From contig NW_023503608.1 in the NCBI RefSeq assembly GCF_014529535.1, positions 3,968,001 through 4,032,000 on the forward strand: DNA of 64,000 nucleotides, given 5' to 3'. This document shows positions 10,034-22,299 of the stretch, one piece after another; within the stretch, counting starts at the first letter, position 1; each line of letters begins with the position of its first letter. The position numbers and the translations under genes are program-made. The notes below the pieces were generated by a model. It saw nothing but the letters and a program-made list of their open reading frames with translations, did no database searches and was not told the DNA's origin. This DNA is from Bradysia coprophila (Eukaryota; Arthropoda; Insecta; Diptera; Sciaridae).

Positions 10034-12390
10034 TATTGTTAATATTGTCACAAAGTAAATAGAAAATTGCGTACCAGTATTACAGTCTTTCCTTACTAAT
10101 GTATAATCCTTCGACTTCAGAACGAAATAAACTTGTCACACAACGAGCACTGATTTATATACAAAGTCTATTTACCTTGTCTCTATCTAAACAATGAACT
10201 GGTTCTGAAGAACCCGAGTACTTAGAAGTATAATCGTTGACTAAAAGTGGGAAAATTGTTTTTTTGTGAAAGTTTTTGTATGCGTGCACTGCACATTACA
10301 CACGTGCACTGCATATGCATATACGTAGTATACGTGCTGTATACTCACGTTTCCTATTGTCTTTCCAAATTAGAATTTTTACCTGAATCTTGGTTTTGGT
10401 CAGACCGAAAACGATTTAAATTTTTGTCGATTATTTTTCCGGTATTTCCGACCTATTACTATTTACCGTAATTGATCAATTTTCAAGTCATTCATCTCCA
10501 CGTATTGTGTTTTTAGTCAATTGAAATTTTGTTAACGTTCAAATAATATGTACGCGTACGCATTACTAATTACTGACCATTGAACGATGTAGGTAACTAA
10601 TATACGTATAGATTTCACTTTATTCTATTTTAAGTTACTGCGCGCTGCGGTACTCTGATGTTTCAGGGTCGTATTTCTCTTTCCAGAGGCCCTGTGCAAT
10701 ATTTTGTCAGCACACTGTAGAGTAGTCGATAATGTCAAACTTTTACACAAGTTTTCTGCTGCAAGCTCTCTCATCCAAAATACTTCTAAGTGTGTTCTAA
10801 GAAGAATGGATTTTTTTCGTTGCAGCAGCTTGGTTAAGAGCTGACCGCTGAGCTTAAATATTAGCCGACATCGGGGCGTCTCGTATTTTATTTTCGACGA
10901 TATCTTTTTACAAAAATATCTCGACCAAAATTGAATTCGTTAAAAATGAAGAACAGTTAGTGAAGTAGAAGTAAAAGTGACTGACATTCGTGAATACCGT
11001 CGGGCACTAAGAATACATAAGATGACAGTTCCTAGTCGGTTCCTAGCTTTTTCTGAGAACGCGGCTTTTGAAAATCATAATCTTTGGCTTCGTTGGAAAT
11101 TCTTTTGATATTTCTTTTCAAACTTTTTTTTTTCGCGACTTGTTTACCGCTTCATTGTGATTGTGATTTTTTTATACTTGCGTATCAACATTTTCTTAAA
11201 CCCACATTTTTAAAATAGAAATGTGTTAGTTTCCTTTGCAAAAAACTGAAAACACTCGGTGTTAAAGATTTCGATTAGGAAGCCCAGAAAAATGATGTCA
11301 AATTTTCGGTTGTCTAAATAAGACTTGAACAAATTTTGTTGACAATTAAGTTACCAACCATTTGATTGTTTTTCACTATTTCGAAACAATTATGACAACC
11401 AAAATTGTTCCATAAAATGACTAAAAATGCTGATTAGTAAATGCTAGCAAGTGTAAAATATTTCATAAATTTTGTTCAAAACTTCATTGTTATCGAATAA
11501 TATAGCTACACAGTCCATATTGTAATAACAACGCTTCAAAATAAAAACATGTCATAGCACAAGTAAAGTTAGCACATCAGTAGCACAGGTTTCAGTTAGT
11601 TTCTCGGGTTAAGCATCAATCGGCGCGGTTAGTACTTAGGTGGGTCATAAACGTCATAATATGAGTGGTGTACCCATATTATAAATCACACAGCTATATT
11701 ATGTGTCTCAGGGCTATAAGAAGTAACGCTATAATATAAGTAGTACAGCCATGTATATCCGGCATACAGCCACATATATCCGGCATACATCCTTTTTCAC
11801 TACAGTTTTTCCAATATGGGGCACACAGCCTCGGCCAAAATAAAGACCGTGCTAAGTCCACTTATGGGTACCACAGCTACATTATTTTTTTCCGTGATTG
11901 GTCCACTTTGGAACAAATCATTTTTTGGTAGAATAAAGCGAAAAACGTTTTGGAACATATGAATTTACAATGGAGAACATCTTCATCATATATATTGGAA
12001 AATATGGTGTTCGATATTGGAACAAAAAGTTTTTTTTTTGAACACTTGAGTTTTTATTGCTCAAGTTTAATTTTAATCACTCACTTTTTATCACTCCTTT
12101 TGAGCTATTAATCGTAAATAATAATTCTGTTCTGACCGAATCTTGAACCCATGACACTAACACCAATTGCTCATGGAGCAACATCTCTAACCATCACGTA
12201 ATTTTCCGTAGTTCTGTGTTTTCCATTTCAAAAGTTCACTTTTCGCAGCTGGTTGCAAACAACCTTGTATGTAACACGTTGCGAAACCTCTTTTCGCAAC
12301 TTTTTGCATAAATACCTATTTCGGAGCTTGTCTGTGTATAAATGAAGACACTATTTCATTGCCGTTTGTTGATCTATGAGTCTTACGAGT
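10034..12390. other. non-coding region with degraded repeats
   Basis: No gene seen. 10820-10960 is a diverged half of the inverted-repeat family at 7961-8333 (GACCGCTGAGCTTAAAT, CGACGATATCTTT). 11650-11770 contains loosely repeated ATAATATG/GCATACAGCC text resembling part of the 380-bp duplication at 4031. Confidence 0.4.
12135..12205 (-). ncRNA. tRNA-like sequence (SINE-type)
   Basis: On the minus strand an A-box-like TGATGGTTAGAG is followed by a B-box-like GGGTTCAAGATTC, with a spacing compatible with an internal Pol III promoter. There is no convincing cloverleaf. A probable tRNA-derived SINE fragment. Confidence 0.4.
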
Positions 12391-12395
12391 ATTGG

Positions 12396-12630
12396 CTATT
12401 CGCACGCGAAATCGAGCGCCCATGTAAAATACGAATATGATTTTCGCGCCGCGCCAATACTCATAGGCTTATAGCTATTCGCACGCGCGTGCGAATAGTT
12501 AAATCCAATGTGAAATGGCTATTCGCACGCGCGTTTGAATAGTCTTCTACAGTGTGGAATGGCTATTTGCACGCGCGTGCGAATAGTCAATTACAATAAG
12601 GAATGGCTATTAGCACGCGCGTGCGAATAG
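12396..12630. repeat. array of 24-bp GC-rich palindromes at exact 44-bp spacing
   Basis: Four palindromes begin at 12475, 12519, 12563 and 12607, each about CTATTCGCAC..GTGCGAATAG around a CGCG core. Two are perfect or nearly so. Half a unit lies at 12396-12408. Spacers are 20 bp, AT-rich, variable, and usually end in GAATGG. The palindromic parts are more conserved than the spacers. The open frames around it carry no family signal. Confidence 0.85.
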
Positions 12631-12639
12631 CATCAGCCT

Positions 12640-14392
12640 ATTTATTTTGACGAGTTGGTGGTTGTGATTTTAAGCCGAAAGCGCGGATCATAATCCAGCT
12701 CGTCAAAATAGACATTTGGACACACACAGGTGCATAATATTTATTATGTGTCGCTGCAAAGATAAACCCAAAGTCCCTCTCCTAGCTGATGCATAATGTT
12801 AGTCTTACCACACAGAGACATCAAAAACAATATGCTACTCCGTTAGTCTCCAAGACCGATAATTAGATCACGTCGCTTAAGTAAAGAATCCAGAATTGAT
12901 TGGAGCCAATGAGGTTGTGTTTTATACTCAGTGCATCAAGTCCAATCTAGCCTACGCTTGCATCATCAGTGGAAAAAGTGCGATGCTTATGCTTAGTGAA
13001 ATTGTTCGGGACTTCTAAGCTTCCAATCAGTAAAATCAAAACCACATCGTTATCATTCTATATATAAAATTGTATATTTTATATATCATTGTTCACTGTA
13101 TATTGTTATTTATAATCGTAAAATTACATAATTCAAAATTATTATTTTCAAAAAAAATTCGAAAGTAAGGAAATAATCTCCTAATAATTTTTAGTTTTAC
13201 TGGGATAGAAAAGAGGAAAAAAAAAACAATTTGCAATCAGAATAGAAAAATGTTTTACATTATTGCGTTTCGTTATTCGATAAAACTAAATTTCAAAAAT
13301 GTTTTTCTTATTCTTGTTTTTTTCGTCTTAAATAACAGCGACGGACATAAGTCACTAATAAAACCGTTTTCCGTTTCCGCATATCTTACCAAATCATTTA
13401 TAACAATCACTGAAAACAGATGAATGCTTCGTGTCTTTTACTCGGCAGTCTGTCGCTACATGTCCAATAAATTAATCTTTAGATCTTTCTAGTTAATTTG
13501 TTAAATGCACAAAAAAAAAATTATTTAACTCTTAGACTTAAAGTTCAGAAATGCATAGTGTGGTCTTGTCATTACTAAAATCGATATTACACTCTTAAAA
13601 AATCAAAACGCAAATCGATAAATTATTACACTTTCCGTGTGTTCTCAAAATGTAAATTTTCACTAAATTTCTAAATTACCAGAAATCACATAAATAGTAA
13701 GGTCAATAAAACATAAAATGTTTGGGATGCTGGATATAATTGGATTTTCTTTTTGTTCTTAAATTAAACAATTAAAGCATTTTGCTCGTTTTACGATCCC
13801 TGACAGTAGCAGCTGACAGTTTGATTTTTTTTTCTATAAAAAGAATGCCTAAGACACCATTCAGACTATTTCGAAATTCACTCACATCTTTTCCTTTTAT
13901 TAGACTTTGACTATTTCTAATTTAGATTCTAATTGGTTTGTGACCAGAAAGTTTTAGAGCATCATAGGACACCGAGGTGAAATTTAATTCTTATTCGATT
14001 CTTCAATAGCTTCCCGTAAATATTTTGGTTTAGATCACTAGTTCAATAGTAAAAAATTATTGAGGAAAAATGTGGGAATCTAATCAAATAAAGAACTGGT
14101 GTCTGATGCGTAATGTTATGTGTAACCAAAGTTGGACGTTAACTCAATTGAATGTTAAACTCGTTTCTTCTTAATTTTTCTTTCCTTTCATCAGCTACTG
14201 TGTAAAGGATCATGAAACTAGCAAGTGGCTTCGATAAATGGAAATGGACAAAATGGAACATACGAACGCCTATGCTATTTATCTATTATAATAATAATAT
14301 TGTGATGGTGTTTCGAAAGGGGAACAATAATTTCAATAACTTATTATGAAAATGTATGAACAACTTCTTTAAATACATGACATGTGTGGTTT
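12640..14392. other. AT-rich non-coding region
   Basis: No gene, tRNA or strong repeat recognised. The sequence is AT-rich, with short homopolymers. Confidence 0.4.
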
Positions 14393-14578
14393 CAGAGCCT
14401 AACATTTGGGAATTAATTTCCAAAAATTCCCAATTTTTTTTCTTTACATTTTTATAATTAAATGCTCAGGAAAAGTTCAAGAGCGTTGAAATACTATGGA
14501 AATACTATGAAAATGCAAAGAAAAAAAGGGATTTTTTTTGGGAATTTTTGTGAATTAATTCCCAAATATTGGGCTCTG
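14393..14578. mobile_element. MITE-like inverted-repeat element
   Basis: The ends CAGAGCCTAACATTTGGGAA and (reverse complement of the right end) CAGAGCCCAATATTTGGGAA match over about 40 bp per arm, continuing into AATTCCCA/ACAAAAATTCCCA. The centre is AT-rich and non-coding. Confidence 0.75.
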
Positions 14579-15560
14579 GGCTCTTGCGGTGTGACGACGA
14601 TGACGATGATGATGATACTATTTTTAATTATAAATATTATTCAATTTTTTGAAAAAAATTGCTTTTTACTTCAACCTATATTTGTCGTTGTGTAAACGGG
14701 TTATGTTTTTTCATTTGAAAATCAAGGACTGTTTAAGTTGCACGAGTGTTTTCGGTTGATTATTATTTTTCAACAATTTTTTTTCTCAAAATTTGTCTAT
14801 AAAAAACATCAATTAATGCACAAGTTGAGTTAAATACAATACGATCTAGTCATTGTCATTTACATGTTTCAATCAATTTTATTATTGGCAATGAACATTA
14901 CATCAACGTGGAAGCTAACATGTTGTCGACTAACTTTTTTATTATTAATTTTAAAAAACCATTTTTTTCTGACGTCAAAGCACTTATGTTATTACAAGTA
15001 ATAATTTTTATAGTCTTCTTAATCGAATTCGTTTTAAGAAATTTTTTTCCGTTATTTTATGAGATCAAGTTTTTCCGTTGCGTTCATTGCAGTCCTTTAA
15101 CATTGTCTATTTTTGTTTGTGTCTTTCAGATCACTGTTCCAATTGTAACATAATGGAGTCTATAGGTAATATTTTACGAAGTGAATTGCAGTTAGTTTCT
15201 AAAAAAGGTTCTTCAACAATGTTAAGTAAAGTTACTATGAGAAATCTATAGGAATTGAAACTTTTCATAAACCCAAATAAGCTACAAATTTTGACTGAGG
15301 TGCCTTTTTAGTTCATACACCAGATGATACTTCAAACAATGGAAGTAAAAGATTATTCATTGATCATAACGAAATACGTTTGCCATTTTCGAATTATTCT
15401 GCGTTTCTAATTCCAAGTAATTATATATTTAATCTTAACATCCGGAAGGTGTGATTCAGTGGTTACGTACTGAAGTTCCACCAAAATGAACTGGGTTCCA
15501 AATTACACATGGAATTTTTCGAACGAGTATAAGTATATACATTGTGTATGGTATTAGAAA

Positions 15561-16576
15561 GGAAGAAACTATTGGCATCGGGTGCGAATAGTCTCTTCAT
15601 AATACTGTGATTAATGGAACCGGGTGAAATTAGTCTCTTTATTATACTAAGGCTAATCCCATCCGGTGCCATTAGCCACAGTATTATAAAGAGACTATTG
15701 TCACCGCGAGAAATAAAGAAACTGTGAAACTCGTACAAAAATGGGGAAAAAACGCTTAGAATAGATCTGTTAATAAATATACGTAAAGAAACGGTGATCG
15801 AGAAACGTCGAAATTTTTCGAAACCTCCGAAACGTTTTTCGAATTCTCCGAAATTGTACCTCAGAGCGTCAAAATTTCCAAATTTCGGAGATTTGAAATT
15901 ACGAAAATTAAATTTTGCCGCTTCGGAAAAATTTCGGAAGTTTAAAAAACCCGAAGGTTTGCAAAAATTTCAGAGTGAAGTCATCCTTTTACGAAATGTA
16001 ACGTAAAGGTAGATTGTTTGATTCGTTAAGATCTTTTTTATAAAATGTCAGATCGAACAAAATGCCTTCAAACTACTTTTCGTAAAAGGTCGAATTCACT
16101 CAGATCGAACAAGTTACCTTAACGTTACATTTCGTAAGAGGATGCATTCCCTCAGATCGAGCAATCCGCCCTTAACGCTACATTTCGGAAAAAGATGAAT
16201 TCTCTAGGATCGAACAATCCGCCTTTGCGTTACATTTCGTAAAAGGATGAATTTCCCAATATTCTACAAAACGCCTTTACGACACATTTCGTAAAGGGAT
16301 GAGTTCCCTATGATCGAAAATTCTTCTTTGTGTTACATTTCGTAAAAAGATGAATTCCCTAGGATTGTGTATTGGGTGCCAATAGTCTCTTTATTATACT
16401 GGAGCTAATGGCACCGGATGCCATAGTTTTTATATAATGCTGTGGTTAATGGCACCAGGTAAAGAGACTATTGGCACCCGGTGCCATTAGCCCCAGTATT
16501 ATAAAGAAACTATTGGCACCCGGTGCCATTAACCACAGTATAATAAAGAGACTATTGGCACCCGGTGCCAATAGCA
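15561..16576. repeat. composite repeat: 42-bp palindrome arrays flanking a ~52-bp minisatellite
   Basis: The left array has units at about 15569, 15611, 15653 and 15695; the right array has units at 16468, 16510 and 16552, plus diverged ones from about 16370. Both have an exact 42-bp step. Each unit is a GC-rich palindrome (CTATTGGCACC..GGTGCCAATAG) plus a spacer containing TATTATAAAGAGA or its complement. Between them, 15980-16370 carries TACATTTCGTAAAAGGATGA units at 51-53 bp spacing (ACATTTCG at 16127, 16180, 16232, 16284, 16335), with at least one inverted unit near 15985. No protein-coding potential. Confidence 0.8.
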
Positions 16577-16589
16577 TATTCGTATTAAA

Positions 16590-17431
16590 AAGAAGCAAAA
16601 AATATTTAACCGCCCATGTCTAGACTTTCCAATTCCAATCGCCTAGATCAAAAAATTATCTGGATTCACCACTGTATGGCGGCATTTAATTCAACAAATC
16701 AAATTTTCATAGGCAGAGCATACACCTACATTTACATTAAAAGAATTAACAGTCAATTTTAGATGTGTGGAAATGGAATACTAATTATGAAATTCCTACC
16801 CAATCCACCCTATAAATTATTTCGTCTAAATTGAGTAAAGCAGATCAAAAATTGACTGATAACCATCGGGCCGTAACGGCATAGTAAATTATCAATTTCC
16901 ATTTTAAATAATATTTCCGCGAATTTATTCGTTTATTTTAATGTGAACCACTAGCCGAATGATGACACACTTGTGTGGTCATATGAAAACTATTGCGTGA
17001 TTGTAAGTCATTAACCGCACCCTATATGAATACAGTTCAGTTAATTATCCGAAATTCATAAAAATTTGAAATAACACACCAATCGTAAGTGTTGTGTGTC
17101 TAAATGCATAAGACTGGGTCATGTAGAGTCGGAGAATTATTTTTTAATACAAAGACAGACGATTCATTTTTTTAAAAGACTAATCACTGTGACTTCTGCG
17201 GCCATTAATTAGCAATTGGAACATTTTCACTGGCTTCATTTTTTTTTAAATTAAATTTTATCGTTGGAACCTGACGTTGTATGTTAAGATGTTGTGTGGC
17301 AAAACTTAAACTTAAGCTAGCATCGGTATCTAAATTACTTTCGTCAATCAATCAATCCATCAAACAAACACGAGAGGAAAATAAAGAGCGTAGATAAAGA
17401 AAAAGAAATCCAAACCAAAACCTCATCGAAC
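16590..17431. other. non-coding sequence downstream of the PIH1 gene
   Basis: AT-rich, with no gene or strong repeat. It presumably includes the 3' UTR of the minus-strand gene ending at 17432. Confidence 0.4.
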
Positions 17432-19990
17432 CTACAATTTTAACTTTTGCATCTTTTCCACATTGGCATCATCCTTGAATCCACTCTCATTCTCCGTTGC
17501 CATCTTATTGTTAATCTCAATTTTTGAATTGCTCACGAAATCGATGACATTTTTCATTTTCTTCTCTTTGCCATCTTTCTTGCTGTGATTGTTCTTTGAC
17601 TTAATGAACGGGAATATGTTGTGACAACCGTTCGGCAAGAAGCCACCGAGTTTTTCTTTTTTCATTGATGCGGGCGGTGTGACTGCATTATTCGCCGCTA
17701 TCGGATTTGTGTTGGCAGTGGGGGGAGTAGGAGATTTCAATGAGCTGGCATCGGTACCAGACTTTGTTTTCTTATTTGGCGTAGTATTTGCTTCAGCTTC
17801 TATTGGCTTAACCGGTTTGGAATCGGCGTTCGTTTGCACGTCCGACGAGATTTCTTTCGATTTCTCAACACTGTCCAGTTTATCTTCACCATCTTTTTCG
17901 CTCGAATTGACTTTGTCTTTGCTATTCTTACCGTTGATTGACTTGTTGGTTAAATTAATTGCACTTGAGGGCGATGATTTATTCAGATCGTTTGATGATT
18001 CATCATTTGGTATTGGCTGTTGGATTTGTTGTGTGGATTGTTGCGTTTGGTAAGGCGACTCGTTTTGCATTACCTGAGCAGCTTGTTCCGCTGCAAAATC
18101 AGGGCCGAATTCGATGTACGTCACCTGTTTTTGGGCGGCCAGATAATTTTCATAGGATGGTGCAGCCGTTGTGTCTGTACTAGGACCATCCTTTTCGCGT
18201 TCCCGTTGGGCCTGTACAGCACCCCAGATATCTTTTAGTTCGCCGGATAGGTCTCGATCTTTTAGAACTTCAGCTTCCCTGCAACGATAAACGGTTGGAT
18301 AGGTTGTTAAACTTACGGCAAGTCTATTAGGTATTCTGAGTAATTCATAATATTCATATTATAAGTGACTAAAGGTAAATGCTTAAAGCTCAGGAGTTTT
18401 TACCACTTGTGTTATGCAAATAGGAATAGGAAAGAACGTCTTACCTTGCAAGTTTCAGACCAGGATTCATAGCCTCTACGAAGTCACACATTAGCTCAAT
18501 TAAAACACGTTTCTCCTAAAAAAAGGGTGAACAATGTAAGCTTTAATTTAAGAAAAATTGGAGTAGCAAAAAATCGTTGGGTGGCCTAGCTAAAATAATC
18601 TAAAAAGGGTCGATTTGAAGATTCGGTTAAAAAGAAAATTCTGATGTTCGATTCAATAACCCAAATATATTTTTCAAATATAACAAAAACCATCTGCATG
18701 CGCAATGGTGTCTAAGAGGTCGCAGCAACGGAGTGTACATGTCTTAAGATCTTTTTTGAAACCACTCTCCGCTCTCTTCGTGGTCACTCTGTGGTTTGAA
18801 AGACATTTGTCTGATAAATCTGTTGTTTATATCTCATAAAGTACATATAGTAACGAACCGCTTCCAATTAAAATAGTATGAAAATCGGTTAAGATTTCCT
18901 CAGTTTAAACGTTATGAAAGAATATTGCTCGTCGGAGTAGTTACACCTTTACCAAAACTTTTTTCTAGACTAACTTTTTTCCTCGACATAACTCTCATTT
19001 TCCCGTTTTAATAACTGCTTCCAAGCTTGTGATTCCACAGCCTTTGAAACCTATCCACACCTAACATTCAACCGTTGGTTCGAAGTCTTACAGAATTTGT
19101 TTGTATCTAATTCGGATACATTCAACTTATAGTCAACACGGGCGAACTGGACAGACGAACAACTTGTTATTTGCAGAAGACACTTATTTCATTTCGGAAT
19201 TAACATTGTTGTTTGTGAGTGGATAATAAAATGTTTAAAGGTCGGCATCCGGTATAAAGTGTGAAATTGAGCCGTACATGTAATTCTAATTCGAATATTT
19301 TCTGTATACGTGTGAAAACTCAATGAAACTAAAAAATTCACTTTCATTTCGAAGCAAAATTCATATACACGAGACTCTGACGTTTATTGGGAATATTCAA
19401 AACAAATACATCGGTTTCATTGACTATACACGTCGGGTATTTTCCAACAACGAAAATCTTTGTAATTAGAGCAACACCGAATACAAAAACAAAAATTATA
19501 ATAACAAAACAGCCATACCTCTAAGTCAGGACAATTGCGACCGACATGTTTTAGAAAATCTGGATTAGCCATGACAGCATAAACTAAAGGCGGAGATCGT
19601 GGACTGCCTGGCAGAACCTGCACAAATTTATTCATCACATTAATTGACCTGAGCCAATTTTCCTTTTATCCAATCATTCCAACAAACCTTCATCCCCCCA
19701 TACAATGGAATTGGATCATCCGAATTCTGTGGCATCACGATTCGGGTCCAACTCATGACATTAATGAATAGCTCATGGCCATCAACGGTATGATCTCTGA
19801 TGCACATGTGAGGCTGTGGTGGATTTTTAAAGTGTCTGAATGCTCTGCTAGTACGTATGATCAGTGGTCGTTCCTGTGGTTCCATTAAATATTTATTCAT
19901 GTCATCATCTTTAGTTCCTTGTGTTTGCGGTCCATCCGCACTGTTGTTTGTTGGTATCTTTGTGGCACTGTGTGATGGCGAACTAGACAT
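17432..19990 (-). CDS. PIH1 domain-containing protein (PIH1D2-like)
   Basis: Four coding exons, 439 aa: 19990-19688, 19617-19519, 18515-18445 and 18278-17432; all introns are GT..AG and the frame closes exactly. The PIH core is at about residues 70-160: PPQPHMCIR, ELFINVMSWTRI, PQNSDDPIPL, then VYAVMANPDF and a helix ending CDFVEAMNPGLKL. The SWTRIxxPQ..PIPL pattern resembles PIH1D2 more than PIH1D1. PIH proteins are Hsp90 co-factors (R2TP-type complexes and axonemal dynein assembly). The last ~230 residues are low-complexity (Gln, Ser, Asn, Lys-rich) and show no CS domain, which vertebrate PIH1D2 has. The ATG at 19990 is chosen as the first in frame. An upstream open stretch to about 20044 lacks ATG. 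Confidence 0.85.
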
Positions 19991-20717
19991 GTCGTACGAA
20001 TGTGTCGAGAAAATATAGTCTGCAGTTGCGATATTAAAGAACAAAATGAAGGTAAATTCGTGGACCGATATTATTTCTCTTTGCTTTCACACTCGTTTTC
20101 TGCTAGCCACGATTTTTCGTCATTTTCACAAGCAACGACAAACCTATAAAATTATGTGAAAATTCGATTTAAATTCCGCAGTCGATGCGTTTTTATTTTT
20201 CTAGTTTGTTTTTGTAAACACTAAACAGCATACATCCAATACATATCACACAATTTATATTATTGCCGTGTACATGTACTGCACAAGGAAACCGAACAAA
20301 ACGATTGCATATCAGAAAGGAAAATGTGAATTTTACCAATCAACAAACGTACACAAATCGTTAAACCAAAATTTAATTGACTCAAAGCAGTAAATTAACT
20401 ATCACTAGAACTATTTATTTTTGCTATTTTTGGCATTTTGTTTATTTAATTTTAGGTCTTTCTTTCAAAATGTTTTTATGTTCGTTCTTCACTTGTACCA
20501 ACTCACTAGCACATACACACAAATTTATGCTCTTTTGGGAGTGTTTGAAACATTATCGATGCTTGACAGTTTTCATAAGTTCCACTCTTTAGCCGTTATG
20601 GATGCAGATGTTGTCCCAAACGAAAAACTGTTTTTGGGATAGTAAAGAATGAATTTTGAAAAATGGCGCGATATTGATTTATTTTTGATTGTCCAAGCGA
20701 CATACAATGCTTTATTA

Positions 20718-20845
20718 CAACGCACTTCAAGCATGAATTGAATAATACTCTAAATAAGTGTACTGAAACTTGACAGTGTGTCACACAACTGTAAAACACT
20801 GTACTCTATTTAAAAGCTGTCGACTATGATAAATGAAGTGCGTTG
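20718..20845. mobile_element. MITE, CAACGCACTTCAAGCA family (copy 1)
   Basis: The ends are CAACGCACTTCAAGCA and GAAGTGCGTTG. The interior shares TACTGAAACTTGACAGTGTG and TACTCTATTT with the copies at 24891 and 55326. At 128 bp it is shorter than they are and has no clear target duplication. Confidence 0.8.
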
Positions 20846-20858
20846 ATTATTTTTAATA

Positions 20859-21026
20859 AGGGGCCGTTCATAAATTACGTAACGCAAAAATTGATAATCT
20901 TCAGACCCCCCCCCGGGTCTGTAACGCTAACATGTATGGAACTTTAAAAAAAATGTATGGACCGTAACGCCAGGTCAACACCCCCCCCCCCGGGTATTTG
21001 CGTTACGTAATTTATGAACGGCCCCT
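20859..21026. mobile_element. MITE with GGGGCCGTTCATAAATTACG ends
   Basis: The terminal inverted repeat (AGGGGCCGTTCATAAATTAC and its complement) is perfect for about 28 bp. AATA directly flanks both sides (20855-20858 and 21027-21030), a candidate target duplication. Two C-runs followed by GGG lie inside. One end of a related element (AGGGGCCATTCATAAA) appears at about 56463. Confidence 0.85.
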
Positions 21027-21029
21027 AAT

Positions 21030-22050
21030 ACGTTTATTTTTGTATCTCCTAATCTGTTTCTTCGATCCAATCTGATAAATCTACATCAGGGGGCATATTG
21101 CAGAAATTTTCTGTTTTCCAAAATGGTTGAAAGAGTTAATGCGGAATCGATATCACGCGTCCGACCTTCTTACAGTCGTTTTTAGCTATTTGCAATGAGT
21201 TTGGGCTTATGTATTTTTAGTCATCAAATTTACATCAGTAGGCATAATTCCGATAGTTCTTTGGATGTTTCTCTACTTCCGGTGGTACAGTTAGAAGCAG
21301 TGAAATTTCAGCATGAATTTGTTTCAGCTGTTTTTCAGCTGATCCACACAAACAATCGAAACTGTTTATACGTCTTTATTCGGTCTTACTATTATCACGC
21401 GCGTGCGGGTATATTATACACTGTATACACTTCATCCGCATGAAGCTAGTGCTGAAATTTCACTGCATCTTACTGTATTATCTCCTATTACCTTCGATTG
21501 TATTACTTCTTTTTACATTCGGTTTTAACTCATTGCGTTTCAGCTTGTATTTTAGTACATCAATTCAGTAGACTTAATGCAGACATTTTTAGTATAACAA
21601 ATGGGCTAAAAATGCCACATTCTTAAATTCAACTATTTACTAGGCAGGATAAGAAAATTTTGATGAAACACGACATCACTAAACGATTTTTGATACAAAC
21701 AGAATTTAACTTTTATTTGGTCAATGTCAATAACCTGCAGAAATAAATATTTGGACGTTTTTTTTCCTTCTTCAAAAATGCTAATTTTATGGCAGAGAAA
21801 TAAATTTGATGATCTATTCTTGAATCGAGGCGCAATTAATTCCACTAATAAATTTGGCAACAAATTTTTGTTTTAAAATAAAAAAAATCGATCTCTACCA
21901 TCAATGTTCGATTAAAGTCGCTCACGGTGTGCTTGAATACACATATAAGTGGTAAATTTGATATTTTTGGATAGTGTTCATCAGATCTGAAAAAGTTCGC
22001 CGTAGAGGGACATTCCTCACGTTAACGTGATGTGAGTTATATTAAATGTG
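21030..22050. other. non-coding, AT-rich
   Basis: No gene or repeat recognised. The small open frames here have no family signal. Confidence 0.35.
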
Positions 22051-22063
22051 GTGTCGTTGGAAT

Positions 22064-22283
22064 GTGGTAACAGAGCCCGCTCAATGTTATTGCGAAATGA
22101 TCCAGAAGGGCGAAGAGGAGTTGGACGCCCTAAAATGCGATGGATAGATGGCGTCGAATCAGATCTTCGGGCGCTGGGAATAAGAGGTTGGCAAAGTGCA
22201 GCGAATGACCGGGCACGATGGAACCGGATTCTCGACCAGGCCAAGGCCCACAAGTGGCTGTAGCGCCGGTAAAGTAAAGTAAA
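22064..22283 (+). mobile_element. 5'-truncated non-LTR retrotransposon fragment (3' end)
   Basis: About 65 codons (to the TAG at 22261-22263) resemble the C-terminal tail of LINE polyproteins: RNDPEGRRGVGRPKMRW, then GWQSAANDRARW. The stop is followed by a GTAAA-type tail. An 11-bp direct repeat with one difference (GTCGTTGGAAT, 22053-22063; GTTGTTGGAAT, 22284-22294) flanks it and looks like a target-site duplication. It is therefore an old 5'-truncated insertion, clearly different from the element at 37679. The clade (RTE- or Jockey-like) is uncertain. Confidence 0.7.
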
Positions 22284-22299
22284 GTTGTTGGAATAAATA

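Noticed and set aside
14908..15153. Hydrophobic 81-codon open frame
   Set aside because: AT-rich DNA gives Phe/Ile/Leu-rich frames by chance; no splice context or family signal.
12396..16576. Regular palindromic repeats resembling a CRISPR array
   Set aside because: Eukaryotic context, no cas genes, and spacers share sequence and length patterns across units; better explained as transposon or minisatellite repeats.
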